A program made the position numbers and the translations under genes. The notes below the pieces were generated by a model. It saw only the letters and a program-made list of their open reading frames with translations, searched no databases and was not told the origin of the DNA. A DNA stretch of 64,000 bases from Monoplex corrugatus (Eukaryota; Mollusca; Gastropoda; Littorinimorpha; Ranellidae), in assembly GCA_030674185.1 (NCBI GenBank), contig CM060312.1:24637461-24701460 (forward strand). Direction: 5' to 3'. Shown piece after piece: positions 1-27,764 of the stretch (positions are counted from its first letter, which is position 1; every line of letters begins with the position of its first letter).

Positions 1-2090
1 TGGCATTCTTTTTTGTTTTTATACTAATCTTTCTACTTTACTCAAAAATTCATTCTGTAGTCTGCTTTGTCATGACACTGGCTGACTGAAAGTTTTGCAG
101 ATAATTGATGTGAGAATTTGCAAAAGTATAGGAAACAAACTGTACAGTTCATGAGATCCATAATATTAAAGGGGGAAAGCATTTCTCCCACAGTGATGCA
201 AAAATGAACAAATCTATCCCTACCCCACCCCCCATCACCCAGAAAATGAAAAAGATTTAATAGCTCACAAAAATTATTATGCCAGAATGAAAACACACAA
301 GTCACAACCCACCCATCCCCAAAAATGATAAATGTTCAACAAGCAAAAACAAATTCATAAATACATGTGACCAAATAGGTTTAAAAAAAAGAAAGCTTTA
401 TATAAGACACACACAAAAAGGAACCCAGAAATATGTGACAGGTGGCTGGTCAAAGGAATAACCAAAAGGAACAATGTGGAACACAAAACCAATGCAGAAT
501 TCATTCTCTCAGCAACTGAATACACACACACTAGCTGCCTACAGAAGGGCCACAGAATACACAGGCTGGACAGTGTCCAGTGTCAAACAGAAAATCCAAC
601 GGAATACACAACGTACAACATCTACATTCATGGGATCAGAACATTATAGTAAAGTTCAAACATAAAGCACATAACAGCTATTCACACAAACAACAACAGC
701 AAACAATATAAAAAAATGATTCCACCTATGCACGCAAACAGAAGAAAACATACATACATTTTTTTACACCTATGCACACACCACCAGCAGAAATCATAAT
801 ACCGGGTATATAAAACACATTTGATTACATCTATAGATATATTATTTCCAACAGAACCAAAAACACTCGCATCAGAAGATGACAGTGTCAAATGCAAAAC
901 AGGCAAAGGGACATACAACAAGGGAAAGGAAAGCACAGAACACACCACACAGAGAAAACCACAACATCAAAGGTATGCCATGTTGGCCTGGTTACACAAT
1001 TCACATGCAAAAAAAAAAAAAAGAAAAGTTTTTTCAAAAATTGTTAAGGCCAGTCCTATCACTAACCTCCCTTTTCAGGGGCAAAATACTTTTCGTTCAA
1101 TTGTGAACATTATGCCAGATGTATCACTACAACTTGGAAACGGGCCACTCCTGTTAAATTTTTCACAACAGATGTGATACAGTTTTCCCATTACACTTAA
1201 AGATTATTTCCCTCTACTGTATTTCTAGACTAAAGCATGGTATCAAATACAAATTTTTCTATTCAGTCATTCTTATCTTCAAACTGACACAAATTGAGTA
1301 GGCAAGAAATACTCTAGATGCACATACATACCATGTCTCTAAAGCACTAGAGAACACTAGCTGCATTCTGACACAAGTGTTAGACATGACCCTTCAACTG
1401 GTCAGAAAATAGCTTTCAGACATGACAAGTATGTTTATTATTCACTGAAAGCAATTTTGTTTGAACAATTTGGACTCTTATGCATTTTGTGGCCTAAACT
1501 ATATACTACAACAATCAAAACACTGTACTTAAAAAGTCCTAGTACATACTGTGCGAGCTATGTAGCCAACGGAGTTACAGCACACAGACATGCATGCTAC
1601 ACTGAAAAAAATTAAAACTTGTAGAACTTGGGTTCTTGACAGGAGCATTTTGGGACATGGTTACCCAAGATGTTTATAGCCATGCGTCCACTGAAACATT
1701 TTCAAATTTATTCATTTACAGTTGTCAACCAATTAGAATAGATCTATTGCCTACATAAATTCTTCCAAATGTTATATATTCCATCAACAAAAACATGTAG
1801 GCTGCTCTGAATCGAACTTCTATTCTCTTTTTTAAAAAAGCATTTTCTGGTCTCTATTCATTACAAATCAATTCTCAAAATGTATCAAGTTGTAGTTAAA
1901 TCCACCATTTAAACCAAGAAAATGTACTGATGCAGCCATACTGTTTACTAAGTATGAATACTACAACCCAGCTCCTCCTTATACAACACACAGAGAACCT
2001 AAACCCAACAATGTTCACACACAACCTGAAAAACAAGTAAATCTATCTTCCCCAATGAAAACAGTACAAAGTGAGCAGTGTATATGCAGA
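1..2090. other. No gene seen
   Basis: AT-rich unique-looking sequence. The short ORFs lack recognisable motifs. It could hold a 3' UTR of a neighbouring gene, but nothing shows it. Confidence 0.4.
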
Positions 2091-2094
2091 TATA

Positions 2095-2096
2095 TG

Positions 2097-2192
<96 letters not shown>

Positions 2193-2208
2193 CGTGTGTG
2201 TGCATGCA
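2095..2208. repeat. (TG)n microsatellite
   Basis: About 110 bases of nearly pure (TG)n; three overlapping ORFs here are translation of the repeat. Confidence 0.95.
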
Positions 2209-2209
2209 C

Positions 2210-3000
2210 GCACAAACTATTTCATGCAAGGCAAAAATTACAGAATGTTCAAGTCACTAAGTGTTCCAAGGTCAAACTCAAAGCAAACATCAATCAAGGT
2301 TTTCATGATGATTATGCAGTATGAATTTTATGTCAGATCATATAAATGCAACGAAAACACCACCAACAACAAAAAACAAACAAAACACAAAATAAAGAAA
2401 AAAAAAACATGAAAGAACACTACAAACAAATGCAACACTATTTACAGTAACATACTTGTATTATAAATCAGATTTACCGATCAGTTACCTTTTTTTTTTC
2501 ACACTGAAATATTAGGAAATCTCAAAAACAAATGGTTACAACACTATAACATGATAACAGCATTATAATAATCAACAGTCCCAAACGAAGTCATGTTAGT
2601 GGTATAACTGCAATACTGAACAGCAAATACATACAATTCACAAACCATAATAATTACGAAAGTGTTGTTGTTGTTTTTTTTTTATCAGTATGTCACATGC
2701 AGCATTTAAACAGCTTTTACTGTACGCATGTAGTGAAAAACAAAACAGATAATCTCTAGTTCACAACGTGAAACTGTAGGTCCTATATAAGTCACATGTC
2801 ACTGAAATCCTCATTTTCCATGCAAAGTGCTCAACATCAGTATAAAATATTCATTGACTACAACCACTGAAACTAAGGATGCTGCTAAGTTGAAGGCAAA
2901 AAGGGGAAGAAGCTATACAAAGTCCATGATGAAACAGAACTATCACAAAAGGAAAAGTATGGGACTCAGTATGATGTTATACATCCCCTTCTCCCTCTCA
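2210..3000. other. No gene seen
   Basis: AT-rich sequence between the (TG)n tract and the AGT tract; no motif noted. Confidence 0.4.
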
Positions 3001-3002
3001 CT

Positions 3003-3076
3003 AGAAGTAGTAATAGTAGAAGTAGTAATAGTAGTAGTAGTAATAGCAGCAGCAGCAGTAGTAGTAGCAGAAACAG
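3003..3076. repeat. (AGT)n / (AGC)n trinucleotide tract
   Basis: AGTAGTAATAGTAGAAGTAG and AGCAGCAGCAGCAGTAGTAG. Confidence 0.85.
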
Positions 3077-3439
3077 ACTGTAATTGTAAATGCATATTTC
3101 AAATGACCCTAGGCATTAGGTTCAACCTGACCGTTAGCAACAGATTGTGATCTATTCAAAATGGACGGCTGGCATCCTCCAGCCAATCAATGTGCAGGAT
3201 TGAGCCAATATCTGTTTTGCAAACGGCCTCTTCAAGCCATGAAATTTGCCAATTCAAAGAGGACATTTTTGACAGTGGTATTGAGTTAATAAAGTTCTTC
3301 AGAACAGCCGAAGTAAAAATTACAAATACAAACATTATCAGAAGGCAATTATGCGCTTTTTTGGCCTCTGTTTCCGACACCTGATCAGAAAAACAGCAAA
3401 ACTTGCAGTGATCTTTCAAAAGGATTGTCATTTTAACAG

Positions 3440-3640
3440 ACCTCTGTAACCTTTAACCTTTCAAATACCCCATCCTATCCACAGCTTTCTGCATTTTCAG
3501 CAGCGATAGCACAGCAAAAGCTTAACACTGTCACTCCCTACATGAAGCTGGTGGATAGGGCAGGGGAGCAAATGGTTTCAGTTATTGCAGGTAATGGTCA
3601 CAGAGAGGAAGTGAAAGGGTTGAGAAACAAATGTTTAAAG
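3440..3640. mobile_element. Degenerate CCCTTTGACTCC MITE copy
   Basis: CTTTAACCTTTCAAATACCCC, CTATCCACAGCTTTCTGCA and GAAGCTGGTGGATAGGGCAG are recognisable pieces of the 94-bp family, with terminal sequence decayed. Confidence 0.4.
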
Positions 3641-3702
3641 CAGGTCATCTTGCACAGTTGGCGAGTTATACTAAAGGACAGCAATGCTTGTACTATCTTT
3701 AA

Positions 3703-3796
3703 CCCTTTGACTCCTGCACCCTATCCATCAACTGCAAAAACTTCTATCCACCAGCTTCCTGCAGGATGCTGAGGACAGGGTGCGGGAGTCAAAGGG
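3703..3796. mobile_element. CCCTTTGACTCC MITE, 94 bp, TTAA duplication (type copy)
   Basis: TTAA (3699-3702 and 3797-3800) flanks a short element beginning CCCTTTGACTCCTGCACCC and ending with its inverse, GGGTGCGGGAGTCAAAGGG. The interior has CTATCCACCAGCTTCCTGCA. TTAA target duplication and CCC termini are the signature of piggyBac-group elements. This is the cleanest of about ten copies in the window. Confidence 0.68.
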
Positions 3797-4127
3797 TTAA
3801 GACCAGTGTAACCTCAAAAATGAAGAAGACAACATCAGCAAAGATGTCAGCACTACCCAAACTCAACACTGGCTATAACATTCTGATAGAAAATGTCAAT
3901 TCTTCTGTGATTACTGAAAATGTTAAACATCAATGATTTATCTAAAGATGACATTATGAAGTAAACTTTAAAGGTGGCCATGACATTCTAATAAAAGAAA
4001 GTTTGATCATGTCATCTTCCTGAACTGCACAATTGTGTGGCACTGGTCACATGATTCATTATACGATTATGCATTATTAACTCACCAACTCCCTCCCCCT
4101 ACTTACTAACTTCCTGCATTACCAGCT

Positions 4128-4585
4128 ATGAGTTTTCAATTTGTTCAAGAGGGGTTCATCACACTCAGACAATTGTATAGATGTGCTCCGCCCAGATCTG
4201 CCAGCAGTTACATGGGAGACTACCTGAACTTGCACAAAACTGTATACACTAACAAGATCTTGAAATGGAGACGGTGGGAGATGGGACCTGGGCTTAGGTT
4301 CATGTTGCCTGTAGCCCAACTGACTACTAGAGCCATATCAGGGCTAGCACCCCAATAAAAACAACACCCAGGTTAAAATAAAAAAGACAACAGCTGAAAA
4401 CTATGCTCACCCTTATCATTGCAAGTCTAAGATGGGACCAATGAAACACTGAACTAATACTACCAGGATGATGGAAGAATGAAGATGGGCAGTTTTTAAT
4501 GATATGGGCTGGAATTGAACTTGGGGACACAAGATCTCAAGTCCTCAGCTCTAATGAAAAGAACATCCAGCCCGTGTAAAATATA
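4128..4585 (-). mobile_element. SINE B copy
   Basis: Family B has a tRNA-like head (GATAGAGCC, GAGATCTGATATCTCGAG, box B AGTTCAATCCC), a body with CATTCTGGTGGTGTCAGCTT and CCAGCGCGTAGGATTTTGCG, and a 3' end GAATCCCTCTTGAACAAA. This copy runs on the minus strand: TTTGTTCAAGAGGGGTTCAT at 4139, head near 4580; about 100 bp of foreign sequence lies inside. Confidence 0.6.
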
Positions 4586-4590
4586 TCATA

Positions 4591-4663
4591 GGCACCAGGG
4601 GGATTCAAACCCTTGATCATCTGCTGACAAGGCAGATGCTCCAATTAACTAAGCTATGGCACC
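4591..4663 (-). tRNA. tRNA-Thr(UGU)-like sequence, probably tRNA-derived pseudogene
   Basis: The minus strand folds as a 73-nt cloverleaf: acceptor GGTGCCA with TGGTGCC (seven pairs, two G-U), D arm GCTTAGTTAATTGGAGC, anticodon arm TCTGC-CTTGTCA-GCAGA giving anticodon TGT, and T loop TTTGAAT. Two A-C mismatches in the T stem argue for a pseudogene or SINE head. It stands right beside a SINE B copy on the same strand. Confidence 0.4.
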
Positions 4664-4699
4664 AGTCTGCCATGACAGAAAAACAAAAACTGTACCTTT

Positions 4700-4817
4700 T
4701 CGTTCACTTGTCCTGTCCATCAGCTTCACGCAGGGAGCGAGGGACAGACATATCAAGCTCTGGCTCTGCTGTTGTAGCTGATGATGCAGGAAGCTGGTGG
4801 ATGAGGGAGTCAAAGGC
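4700..4817. mobile_element. Degenerate CCCTTTGACTCC MITE half-copy
   Basis: TCCATCAGCTTCACGCAGG and GCAGGAAGCTGGTGGATGAG, then GGGAGTCAAAGGCTTAA, correspond to the interior and right end of the family. It ends at the TTAA shared with the next MITE. Confidence 0.45.
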
Positions 4818-4821
4818 TTAA

Positions 4822-5137
4822 CCCTTAGCTGTTTGTTCACAAAGCCGGTAACCGCCCTGCGGAAGAATGTGCCGATCCGTTCGTAGCGGTTGAGATCACC
4901 CGACCTTTTCCGGCACATGTGTGGGGAATTTCCATCACAACTGGCCTTGCTGTCTTATCGTGCATGCGGTTAGAATCTTGGTCAGTCTCGCGTTGAATGT
5001 TCTAAAAATAATACGAGCTCTCTGGGACGCACTGAACTTTCCATTCACTACTGAAAGACTTTGTACTGACGCTGTGCTACATTTGAATGCGAATACAAGG
5101 AGCTAGCTTTACATCTAGCAGTGCAAATGCGAAAGGG
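4822..5137. mobile_element. piggyBac-like MITE, 316 bp, TTAA flanks
   Basis: TTAA at 4818-4821 and 5138-5141 flank ends CCCTTAGCTGTTTGTTC and (inward from the right) CCCTTTCGCATTTGCAC. There is no coding capacity. It lies next to two copies of the CCCTTTGACTCC MITE family. Confidence 0.5.
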
Positions 5138-5141
5138 TTAA

Positions 5142-5241
5142 AGGTTACACAGCTCTGTCCAAAGGAAGCTGGTGGATAAAGTGAGGGAGTGAAAGGATTC
5201 AGTTTTTGCAGCCGGTGGATAGGGTGAAGGAGTGAAAGGGT
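5142..5241. mobile_element. CCCTTTGACTCC MITE copy (two right halves)
   Basis: Two successive right-end modules (GGAAGCTGGTGGATAAAGTG with GGGAGTGAAAGG, then GCCGGTGGATAGGGTGAAGG with AGTGAAAGGGTTAA) begin immediately after the TTAA of the 316-bp MITE. Confidence 0.45.
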
Positions 5242-5244
5242 TAA

Positions 5245-6240
5245 AGAACGTGGGCGTGAGGAAAGTCATGATAATGCACAGAACCCAAAATGACAGACTG
5301 TCACAACAATTAAGCATCACCCGGGCCAGCCCGAATGGTCTGAAGCAATGAGTATTTACAGTCCTCATTTCTGCTCTCTCCATAAGTCAAAATATAAAAT
5401 CTCTATATGTCAAAAACTAAACAAACAAAAACAAGTGGGTTAGGGGTGGATGAACAAAAACTACCAAAAAAACAACTACAAAAATGGGTAGGGTTTGGAT
5501 GGTGAATTAAAAAAGACAAAATGAAAACAAAGCAACAAAAAATCTACCCCACTAAAACAAAAATGAGGGCGGGGCGGTGATGTGTAAATATCAAAACGTA
5601 CGTTATATACCTCATCAGGTACAGGAAGATAAATAAAAAGAAATTTAAAAAACAAACACACACAAAAAAGGGTTGGAAAGAAGGTTGACAAATCAAAAAA
5701 ATAATTAAAAAGAAAAAAATGATGAAGGAAGATTTGCAGCATTTGCTTTCTTTCTCTTCAAATTTTTTGCCTTATCCTTTTCAGCAAAATATATATTACC
5801 GACTTCTCAAAATGCAAATATATCATCCTCAGACACATTCATATTCATCATGAAAAATGAACATATGAACAAAGTATTTTCAACACAACGTAACTGAAGA
5901 GTCATAATACACTATGACCACTACAGGAAATGGGTTTCACAACTGTACAAAGTAAATACATGTATTCAAACGGATACTTAACTTACTGGCTCTTTTGATA
6001 AACGCAGCATGCAGAATGAATTGAGTCATGGTCTGCCTCAGTCAATACTAATGAGAACCTTGCCATAGTTTTTGATGTGTAAGTGACAATATGGCCGTGA
6101 GGTATATAAACAATACCACATGTCCGAATCTCCTGTCTCTGTTAGCTCTGCGTGCGCATGTGCGTGCATGCGCACGCGCGTTGTGTTTGTGTGTGTAAAT
6201 GTATGTGAATGAATTATGTTGAGTGATGTTTCAAATGGGT
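5245..6240. other. No gene seen
   Basis: A-rich sequence. ATATCAAAACGTACGTTATA at about 5589 also occurs in the SINE C copy at 6420, so a small SINE-derived fragment may be present. Confidence 0.35.
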
Positions 6241-6244
6241 GCAA

Positions 6245-6490
6245 TCGATAGTTTGGTCAGGACATCAGGCTTCCATTTGGAAGGGTTGGGTTTGATCCTA
6301 CCTTAATACTGCCTGGTGGCACATGGGAAAAGGATGAAAATTTTTCTGACCTCCCAGGTCAACATATGTGCAGACATGCACATGCCTAAATCCCCTTTGT
6401 CTGTATATATGCTTGCAAAATATCAAAACGTACGTTATAGATCCTGTAAGCCATGTTTTTGTTGGCTTATGGAAACAAAAACACCCAGTA
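6245..6490 (+). mobile_element. SINE C copy
   Basis: Family C has a tRNA-like head (box B GGGTTTGATCCTACC here) and a body with GACCTCCCAGGTCAACATAT, GTGCAGACATGCACATGCC, GATCCTGTAAGCCATG and GGCTTATGGAAACA. This is the only plus-strand copy noticed. Confidence 0.6.
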
Positions 6491-6589
6491 TACACACCCA
6501 CTGAAGACAGTAAAGCAACTGAACACCTGCACAGAACGGACCAAACAACATGCATATGTTCACACCTGAAAAATAGAAAACATTGCTCA

Positions 6590-6590
6590 G

Positions 6591-6624
<34 letters not shown>

Positions 6625-6637
6625 CTCTCTCTCTCTA
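6590..6637. repeat. (CA)n-(CT)n tract
   Basis: Follows the plus-strand SINE C copy. Confidence 0.9.
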
Positions 6638-6639
6638 CA

Positions 6640-7424
6640 CACACAAAAGAAACAAAAAAAAATTCTTTTAACTGGTGTTTTGTAGTGCCTGTTTAGCAAA
6701 GGTACGTGCAGTTGTGTGAAAGTAATCATAATGTGTCAGCAAACATTTCTCAGTTGTTTCTAGCTGGATCTTCAAAAAAATTAGACAACAGATAGGGCTC
6801 ACTGTAAAGTTGGAAATATTTCATTTTTAATTCTAAAACTTAAAAGTAAAAAAACAACATGAACCCTCGTTTAAGGAGACAAGGGGGTTCCGGGAGTATG
6901 AAAACCCCTTGATATGTTATGAGTGTACAACTCTGGAAACAGTGACCATATGTGTGACAATATTTCAGCAACAATTTTTTTGGTTGGTTACAGAATCTGA
7001 ACTAAACTGTGATCAGACAATTCATTTCAAAGACAAGTCTTGACTATTGCACGGTCAGTGAGACTGGTATAATTTTCCAGGTTTAATGACTTGAACCTGT
7101 CTAAAGGCACTGAAATGGAAATTCCAAATGGCCTACCCATCTATTCTTCTGTGTGAAGGAAACGTTTCTCACCCAGAGTTTGCAAGTTTACTGGGGAGGC
7201 AACATTTCAGCCCTCTTGGACTTTTGTCATAAGAAGTGGTTGACTGTGTGACAGGCCCTATCTTTGTCAGACAGATGATGGTGTAAACATTGATACCAAC
7301 AATGTTCAGCCCACAAAGCCAGGGCTTGCCACACCACCAAAACATCGCCTCCCCGCTAAACTTGCGAACGGCAAAGGATTGTATTTCTTTCAGACTGAAC
7401 AGGGCAAAATTGGGCATATATATA

Positions 7425-7425
<1 letters not shown>
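6640..7425. other. No gene seen
   Basis: Unique-looking sequence with no recognised element. Confidence 0.35.
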
Positions 7426-7428
<3 letters not shown>

Positions 7429-7474
<46 letters not shown>

Positions 7475-7478
7475 CATA
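7429..7478. repeat. (TA)n microsatellite
   Basis: About 40 bases of (TA)n. Confidence 0.95.
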
Positions 7479-7847
7479 CACACATTGTTTTGCTTTTTAT
7501 TTTCCCTTGTTCAACATCAGTCCTTCCAAAGTTTGTGAGGGGTAACAGTGATAACCAGAGGTGACAAATGAGATTCCACACAAAAATATCACATATATGT
7601 TCAGACTGACTACATGTACATATGAACAAGCCTGACAAAGCAGCATACCCGTATCGTGCAGTGTACAAATGAGGCATTGTCATAACGGTAGCTGGAGGAC
7701 TAAAGACATGGACAGGGAGAGACATACAGGACTCTCTCCTCATATACAGATGACAGTTGAACTAATCACAGCATGAAGGCCATTTCCTGACCTTACCATT
7801 CAGTAGAATCAAAACAGCTTACCTGCAAGTTTGGAGTTCAGACTTTG

Positions 7848-8318
7848 TTCAAGAGGGAAAGAAGGAATCACTGCACTCGGAGAATAACACTTGCACTCCA
7901 CACAAATCTGCCAGTTATTATCTAGTAATTTCTTGGTGTCATCATGTACACTTTCGAGCGGCCTGGAGGGAGATGGTTGTGTCTGGATGTGCAGCAGCCA
8001 ACACCTGACCTGGTGACGCCGACAGGTGAGACAGTGAGATTATCTAGCAAACTTTAATCCTGTGCAAAAACCAATGTGTTGGCAAGGGTTTGAAATGGGA
8101 AGCCTGTGGCTGGGTGGAGGAGATTAGGGGAAAGAAGGGGGCCCAGGATGAGAATGAGAACTTTGCAACAATAAGCTTACACCACCAAAATGACTGAAGC
8201 ATTATCATACAAAATGGGCAACAAGCCGACCAGCTTTTATGTCAGAGGCAGGGATTGAACTTGAGAGATCAGGGACCTTGACTACGCAGCTTTATCAAAA
8301 GAGCTAACCAGCCAGCAT
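7848..8318 (-). mobile_element. SINE B copy (left of a head-to-head pair)
   Basis: TTTGTTCAAGAGGGAAAG, AATCTGCCAGTTATTATCTA, then the body reversed (CACCACCAAAATGACTGAAG) and head GGGATTGAACTTGAGAGATC with AAGAGCTAACCAGCC. Confidence 0.6.
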
Positions 8319-8387
8319 ATGTTTTACTTGAGGGCCACGGGAAAAAATTCTTACTCAAGTTGTCCGAGATCCTGAGTTTATCCCCGA

Positions 8388-8705
8388 CAAACCCTATTTA
8401 ATGAGGGCCAATTGGCTCTACTACAGATCATGAGATCTGATGTCTCAAGTTCAATCCCACCACACAGCATAAACAAATTCATATATTTGCAGACAATCTG
8501 AATGCTCCAGTTACAATGGTCTTGTCAGTCAGCTTAGTGGTTCCCAGGTTCTGTATGCCCTTCCCCACATCTCCCGTTCCAGGACCTTGCCAATACACAG
8601 GGTTTCGTGCAAGCCCATGAAATCTGTCAGAAATTACTGGCAGACTGAACAGAGTGCATATGAATCTGTTGGAGTGCGATGAGTCCTTCCTGAGGTAACT
8701 TAACT
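8388..8705 (+). mobile_element. SINE B copy (right of a head-to-head pair)
   Basis: GAGATCTGATGTCTCAAG and TTCAATCCCACCACAC, then a diverged body (CCAGGACCTTGCCAATACAC, GAAATCTGTCAGAAATTACT) and end GAGTGCGATGAGTCCTTCC. Confidence 0.6.
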
Positions 8706-8719
8706 CCAAACATGCTATC

Positions 8720-9876
8720 AAGATGCACAGTTTTCTGACCACTTTGCTGACCACAAGCTTTCAGCATCATCTTGCTGTTTTAATCAGATGGAATGAATAA
8801 TTTCTGCTGGCTGCATCCAGAAATGAGGCCAGTGCCTTGTATCACATGACGCAAGTGTTGTTCCACCATGCTGGGTATTTCATATTCAGTTTCTCTGTCG
8901 GCAAAGTGGTTGGATAATACAGCAAACCTTGCTGTCGTTTTTTTTTAAAGCAACCTGTAGCTCTTAACGTATGAGCAAGAGGATGAATTTATATTTTATC
9001 GTCTTTAGTCTCTCACAATGTGTGAGTGTGTGAGAGAATTCCCACCACCCACTTACATTATAAATGCAAACCTATTCCAGCATCACTGATGACAGCCGAC
9101 CAGAATGCAGTCAAAGAGTACAAGTGATTACGCATCACTCTCAAAGGAAAAGAATTACTGAACTAGAATGTTCTTATTTACAATCAACTGTAGAAATCAC
9201 AATCAACTGTAGAAATCATCATCATATGCACATGATTTTATGTCTCACATTTACCTATCAATACTTTATTCGTTTATTAAATTTCTATTTTCTCTTTTAT
9301 TGTTCATTATAAAGTTAGAAAAAATATCAACTCTTTGAGGACCTACACTGAGTAAGCTATTAATGGGCTGTCTGATTCTCACTGCAAGTGCTGTCACTTT
9401 CCAAATACCAATCACATACAACTTATTGAATTCACAATTCTGTGAAGAACAAACCAGAAAACCAGCATAAAGCACACTACATGGCAACAAGACACTGCTA
9501 AAACTGCAACAGTCATTTTCCCAACGACAATGGAACAGTCCTATGTCCAGACTGGAGTCAGTATTACATTCACAACAGTCCAATTTCACAAGACAACAAA
9601 TCCCAACCTCCTTCAGGCCACATTCTCCAACATGGTAACAGACACATACAGCGTGCACTGTACTGAGCAGCAAACTCAATCCAGACTTATTTCACAAAGC
9701 TGAGGGAAAATTCCTGCTGACATTCTGAGACTGCCTGCCTTAAAAATACTCTCACAGCAGACTTTCTGACTTACAGCGAATGCATTTTCACCCTAAAGAC
9801 CATGTGCAGTGGAGGTGACACCATAACACAGTCCTCAGTTGATTGCTAGATCTTTACAAGTATATAACAGCAGTAA
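8720..9876. other. SENP8 3' UTR and downstream flank
   Basis: Follows the SENP8 stop on the minus strand. A 137-codon minus ORF (9266-9679) has no recognisable motif and is probably chance within the UTR. Confidence 0.4.
9265..9302 (-). promoter_or_regulatory. Candidate polyadenylation signals for SENP8
   Basis: Three minus-strand AATAAA hexamers (plus-strand TTTATT near 9265, 9273 and 9296) lie about 600 bases after the SENP8 stop. They are the first cluster I noticed, but the region is AT-rich, so chance is possible. Confidence 0.3.
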
Positions 9877-25632
<15,756 letters not shown>

Positions 25633-25682
25633 GTTCGACAGCCATTCCAAGACGTCACTTCCGGCTGTAGAGCCAGCCAGCT

Positions 25683-25810
25683 ATGGCTTTGAGCAGTCTG
25701 TGTGTAGTGTCGATGGCCGTGTTTGTTTACTTGGCAGTCGGTCAAAGGTTCGTGTGGGTTGGCGCCATAACAGAACTTCAGCTTTTGATCGTCTTTGCGG
25801 TCGCTTGGAA
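25683..25810 (+). CDS. Possible divergent first exon beside SENP8
   Basis: A plus-strand ATG lies 50 bases from the SENP8 start codon, on the opposite strand. It begins MALSSLCVVSMAVFVYLAVG, which looks like a signal peptide or membrane anchor. The frame runs on into A-rich repeat sequence, so a real exon would have to splice out earlier, for example at AAAG/GTTCGT near 25749. No downstream exon is recognised. Confidence 0.22.
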
Positions 25811-26317
25811 TAATAGCTTTTTTTTTTTCGGTACGAGTGGACTTTTACAAGCATGGGCCACTTTTCAATTACCCCTTAAAAAAACAAACAAACAAACAAC
25901 AACAACAAAGCCTACAACAGAAAAGTGATTTAAAAAAAAAAAAAAGGGGGGAGGGGGAGGAATTCTTTCATCTCCACCACAGAGAGAGGATTGTTGAGGA
26001 GTCGCGAATGCAGATGTTCAAAGACGAATCTCCAAGGGCAAGGCCAAACGGACCCAAAACTGTCTATTCTCAGCACTCAGAAAAATGTGTGAACAGCAGA
26101 ATGTTTAATCTTCGACAATATTTAGAATCTGTTTTCACTGTTTTGACAGTCTCAGAATCTGTTTTCACCGTTTTGACAGTCTCCCGTTGTCCTAGATGCA
26201 TGTTCAGTTTCATTTCAATCGAAGCTTCTTCAAAGTCATAGTGACCTTCAGAAATACAAAATTTGGAATTCTTTGCACGAAAAGGGAGACTTTAGAAAGG
26301 CTTGGTCGCCTTTGTTT

Positions 26318-26374
26318 TTGTTGTTGTTGTTGTTGTTGTTTGTTTGTTTTGTTTTTGTTTGTTTGTTTGTTTTT
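26318..26374. repeat. (GTT)n/(GTTT)n tract
   Basis: TTGTTGTTGTTGTTGTTG then TTTGTTTGTTTGTTT. Confidence 0.85.
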
Positions 26375-26399
26375 CTCCCAGTTATGCTCTGTTTTGGGG

Positions 26400-26530
26400 G
26401 ACTTGCATGGTGATGTTTTCATGTTTCCATAAACCACCGAACATTAAAATGGCTTACAGTGACAATCTTTAACGTGCCTAACTGGATTTTGCATGTGTAG
26501 CACATGGAGAGGGATCAGGTATTATCAAGG
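26400..26530 (-). mobile_element. SINE C fragment
   Basis: GGTGATGTTTTCATGTTTCC, AATCTTTAACGTGCCTAACT and GGAGAGGGATCAGGT recall the family C body; the head is absent. Confidence 0.4.
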
Positions 26531-26609
26531 TCTGCGCGTTGTTTATGATTAATTATTATTGTTGTTGTTATTGTTGTTGTTATTATCATTATTGCTGTTA
26601 TTATTTTTT

Positions 26610-27030
26610 TATATCATTTTCTGCCTTGCTGGTCCATTCACCTGTATGTGTTCAATATAGCCTTATGTACTTTCTCTTAGGATTGATAATTGGGTACATG
26701 TATTGAGTGCATTTTTAGGTCTAGGGAAATGAGATATGCGAAGGTAATTTTAGATAGTTGAGGCCCGTTTTTATATATGTTTTGGTGTCCTTAGTTATGT
26801 TTAAATTTGTATTCAGGTATGTTTTTTAAATCCCCTGTGTGATAAATTGGATGGAGTGGTCAACGCCAGGGACATCTCCTCAGATTATGAGCGCGAATGC
26901 ATTCATATGCGTACTTAATTTTTTCCTTTTTTTTTTTCTGTTGAAGGTTTGTGTATGTTTTGAAATAGTTATAGCCGTGATATGGTTCTACGCAGTTGGC
27001 TGGGCTTTGAATGAAAATAACAATAGCAAT
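26610..27030 (+). mobile_element. Interspersed repeat E copy
   Basis: Family E: TTTCTGCCTTGCTGGTCCAT, CTTAGGATTGATAATTGGGT, TATATATGTTTTGGTGTCCT, AAATTGGATGGAGTGGTCAA and a final GTTGGCTGGGCTTTGAA leading to an (AACA)/(AATA)-type tail. No ORF; probably a SINE or the 3' end of a LINE. Confidence 0.6.
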
Positions 27031-27179
27031 AACTCGCGCGGTCCCCGGAGAAGAGAACCCGTATCTCACATAGTTTAATCGTTGTAACAAGAAAGAATTT
27101 ACAAGATGGTGATGGCAGTCTAACGATCTTCCCGTTTGTGATTATAGTGAATCGAGATGATGTACTTCTCAATGTCATT

Positions 27180-27520
27180 GAGACCATGCTGAAACTTCAA
27201 TTTTCATAAAGCTTGACGTGCATTGAGGACAATGGTGGACTGTCAAAACAATAATAATAAAAAAGATTTTTAAAAAAACAACCAACAGATTTTTAATATT
27301 GTAAAAGGTTTCTAGGAAGTGCTGTTGAACACCTTCCTCAACAAGTGCGATGTAGGCACTTTTTTCCCACGTGATTTTGATACTGAACTTTACTTTCCAA
27401 ACTTAGGCTTTCGAGAATCGTCACAGCCTACAGCTTTGATCAAAATCTAGTAATGATCTAGCCATACAGAGTTGAAAAAATCTTATTCTCACATTTTCGT
27501 GTTACACACTCACAGACAGA
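27180..27520. repeat. Interspersed repeat F copy
   Basis: AGCTTGACGTGCATTGAGGA, GAAGTGCTGTTGAACACCTT and ACACTCACAGACAGACAGAT follow the same order as 44555-44930. Confidence 0.4.
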
Positions 27521-27716
27521 CAGATAAACACACACACATCGAAACTATTTGTGTTTAATTTAGGATGAAGGGACAAATTTTCTCTCGTTATGGACATAAT
27601 ACGCTTATCTGTGAGAAAGCATGCAGAGCAACACAAACTCAAGGGGAAACAATGTAGCCATGTTGTTACAAGAAATTCACAATTACTTCCCTTATTTCAT
27701 CCATGTGTATTCTCCC

Positions 27717-27725
27717 TCCTCCTCC

Positions 27726-27763
<38 letters not shown>

Positions 27764-27764
27764 G
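27717..27764. repeat. (CT)n tract
   Basis: About 45 bases of (CT)n with small interruptions. Confidence 0.9.

Noticed and set aside
9266..9679. 137-codon minus ORF after SENP8
   Set aside because: No recognised motif, and it lies where the 3' UTR should be. Kept as chance.
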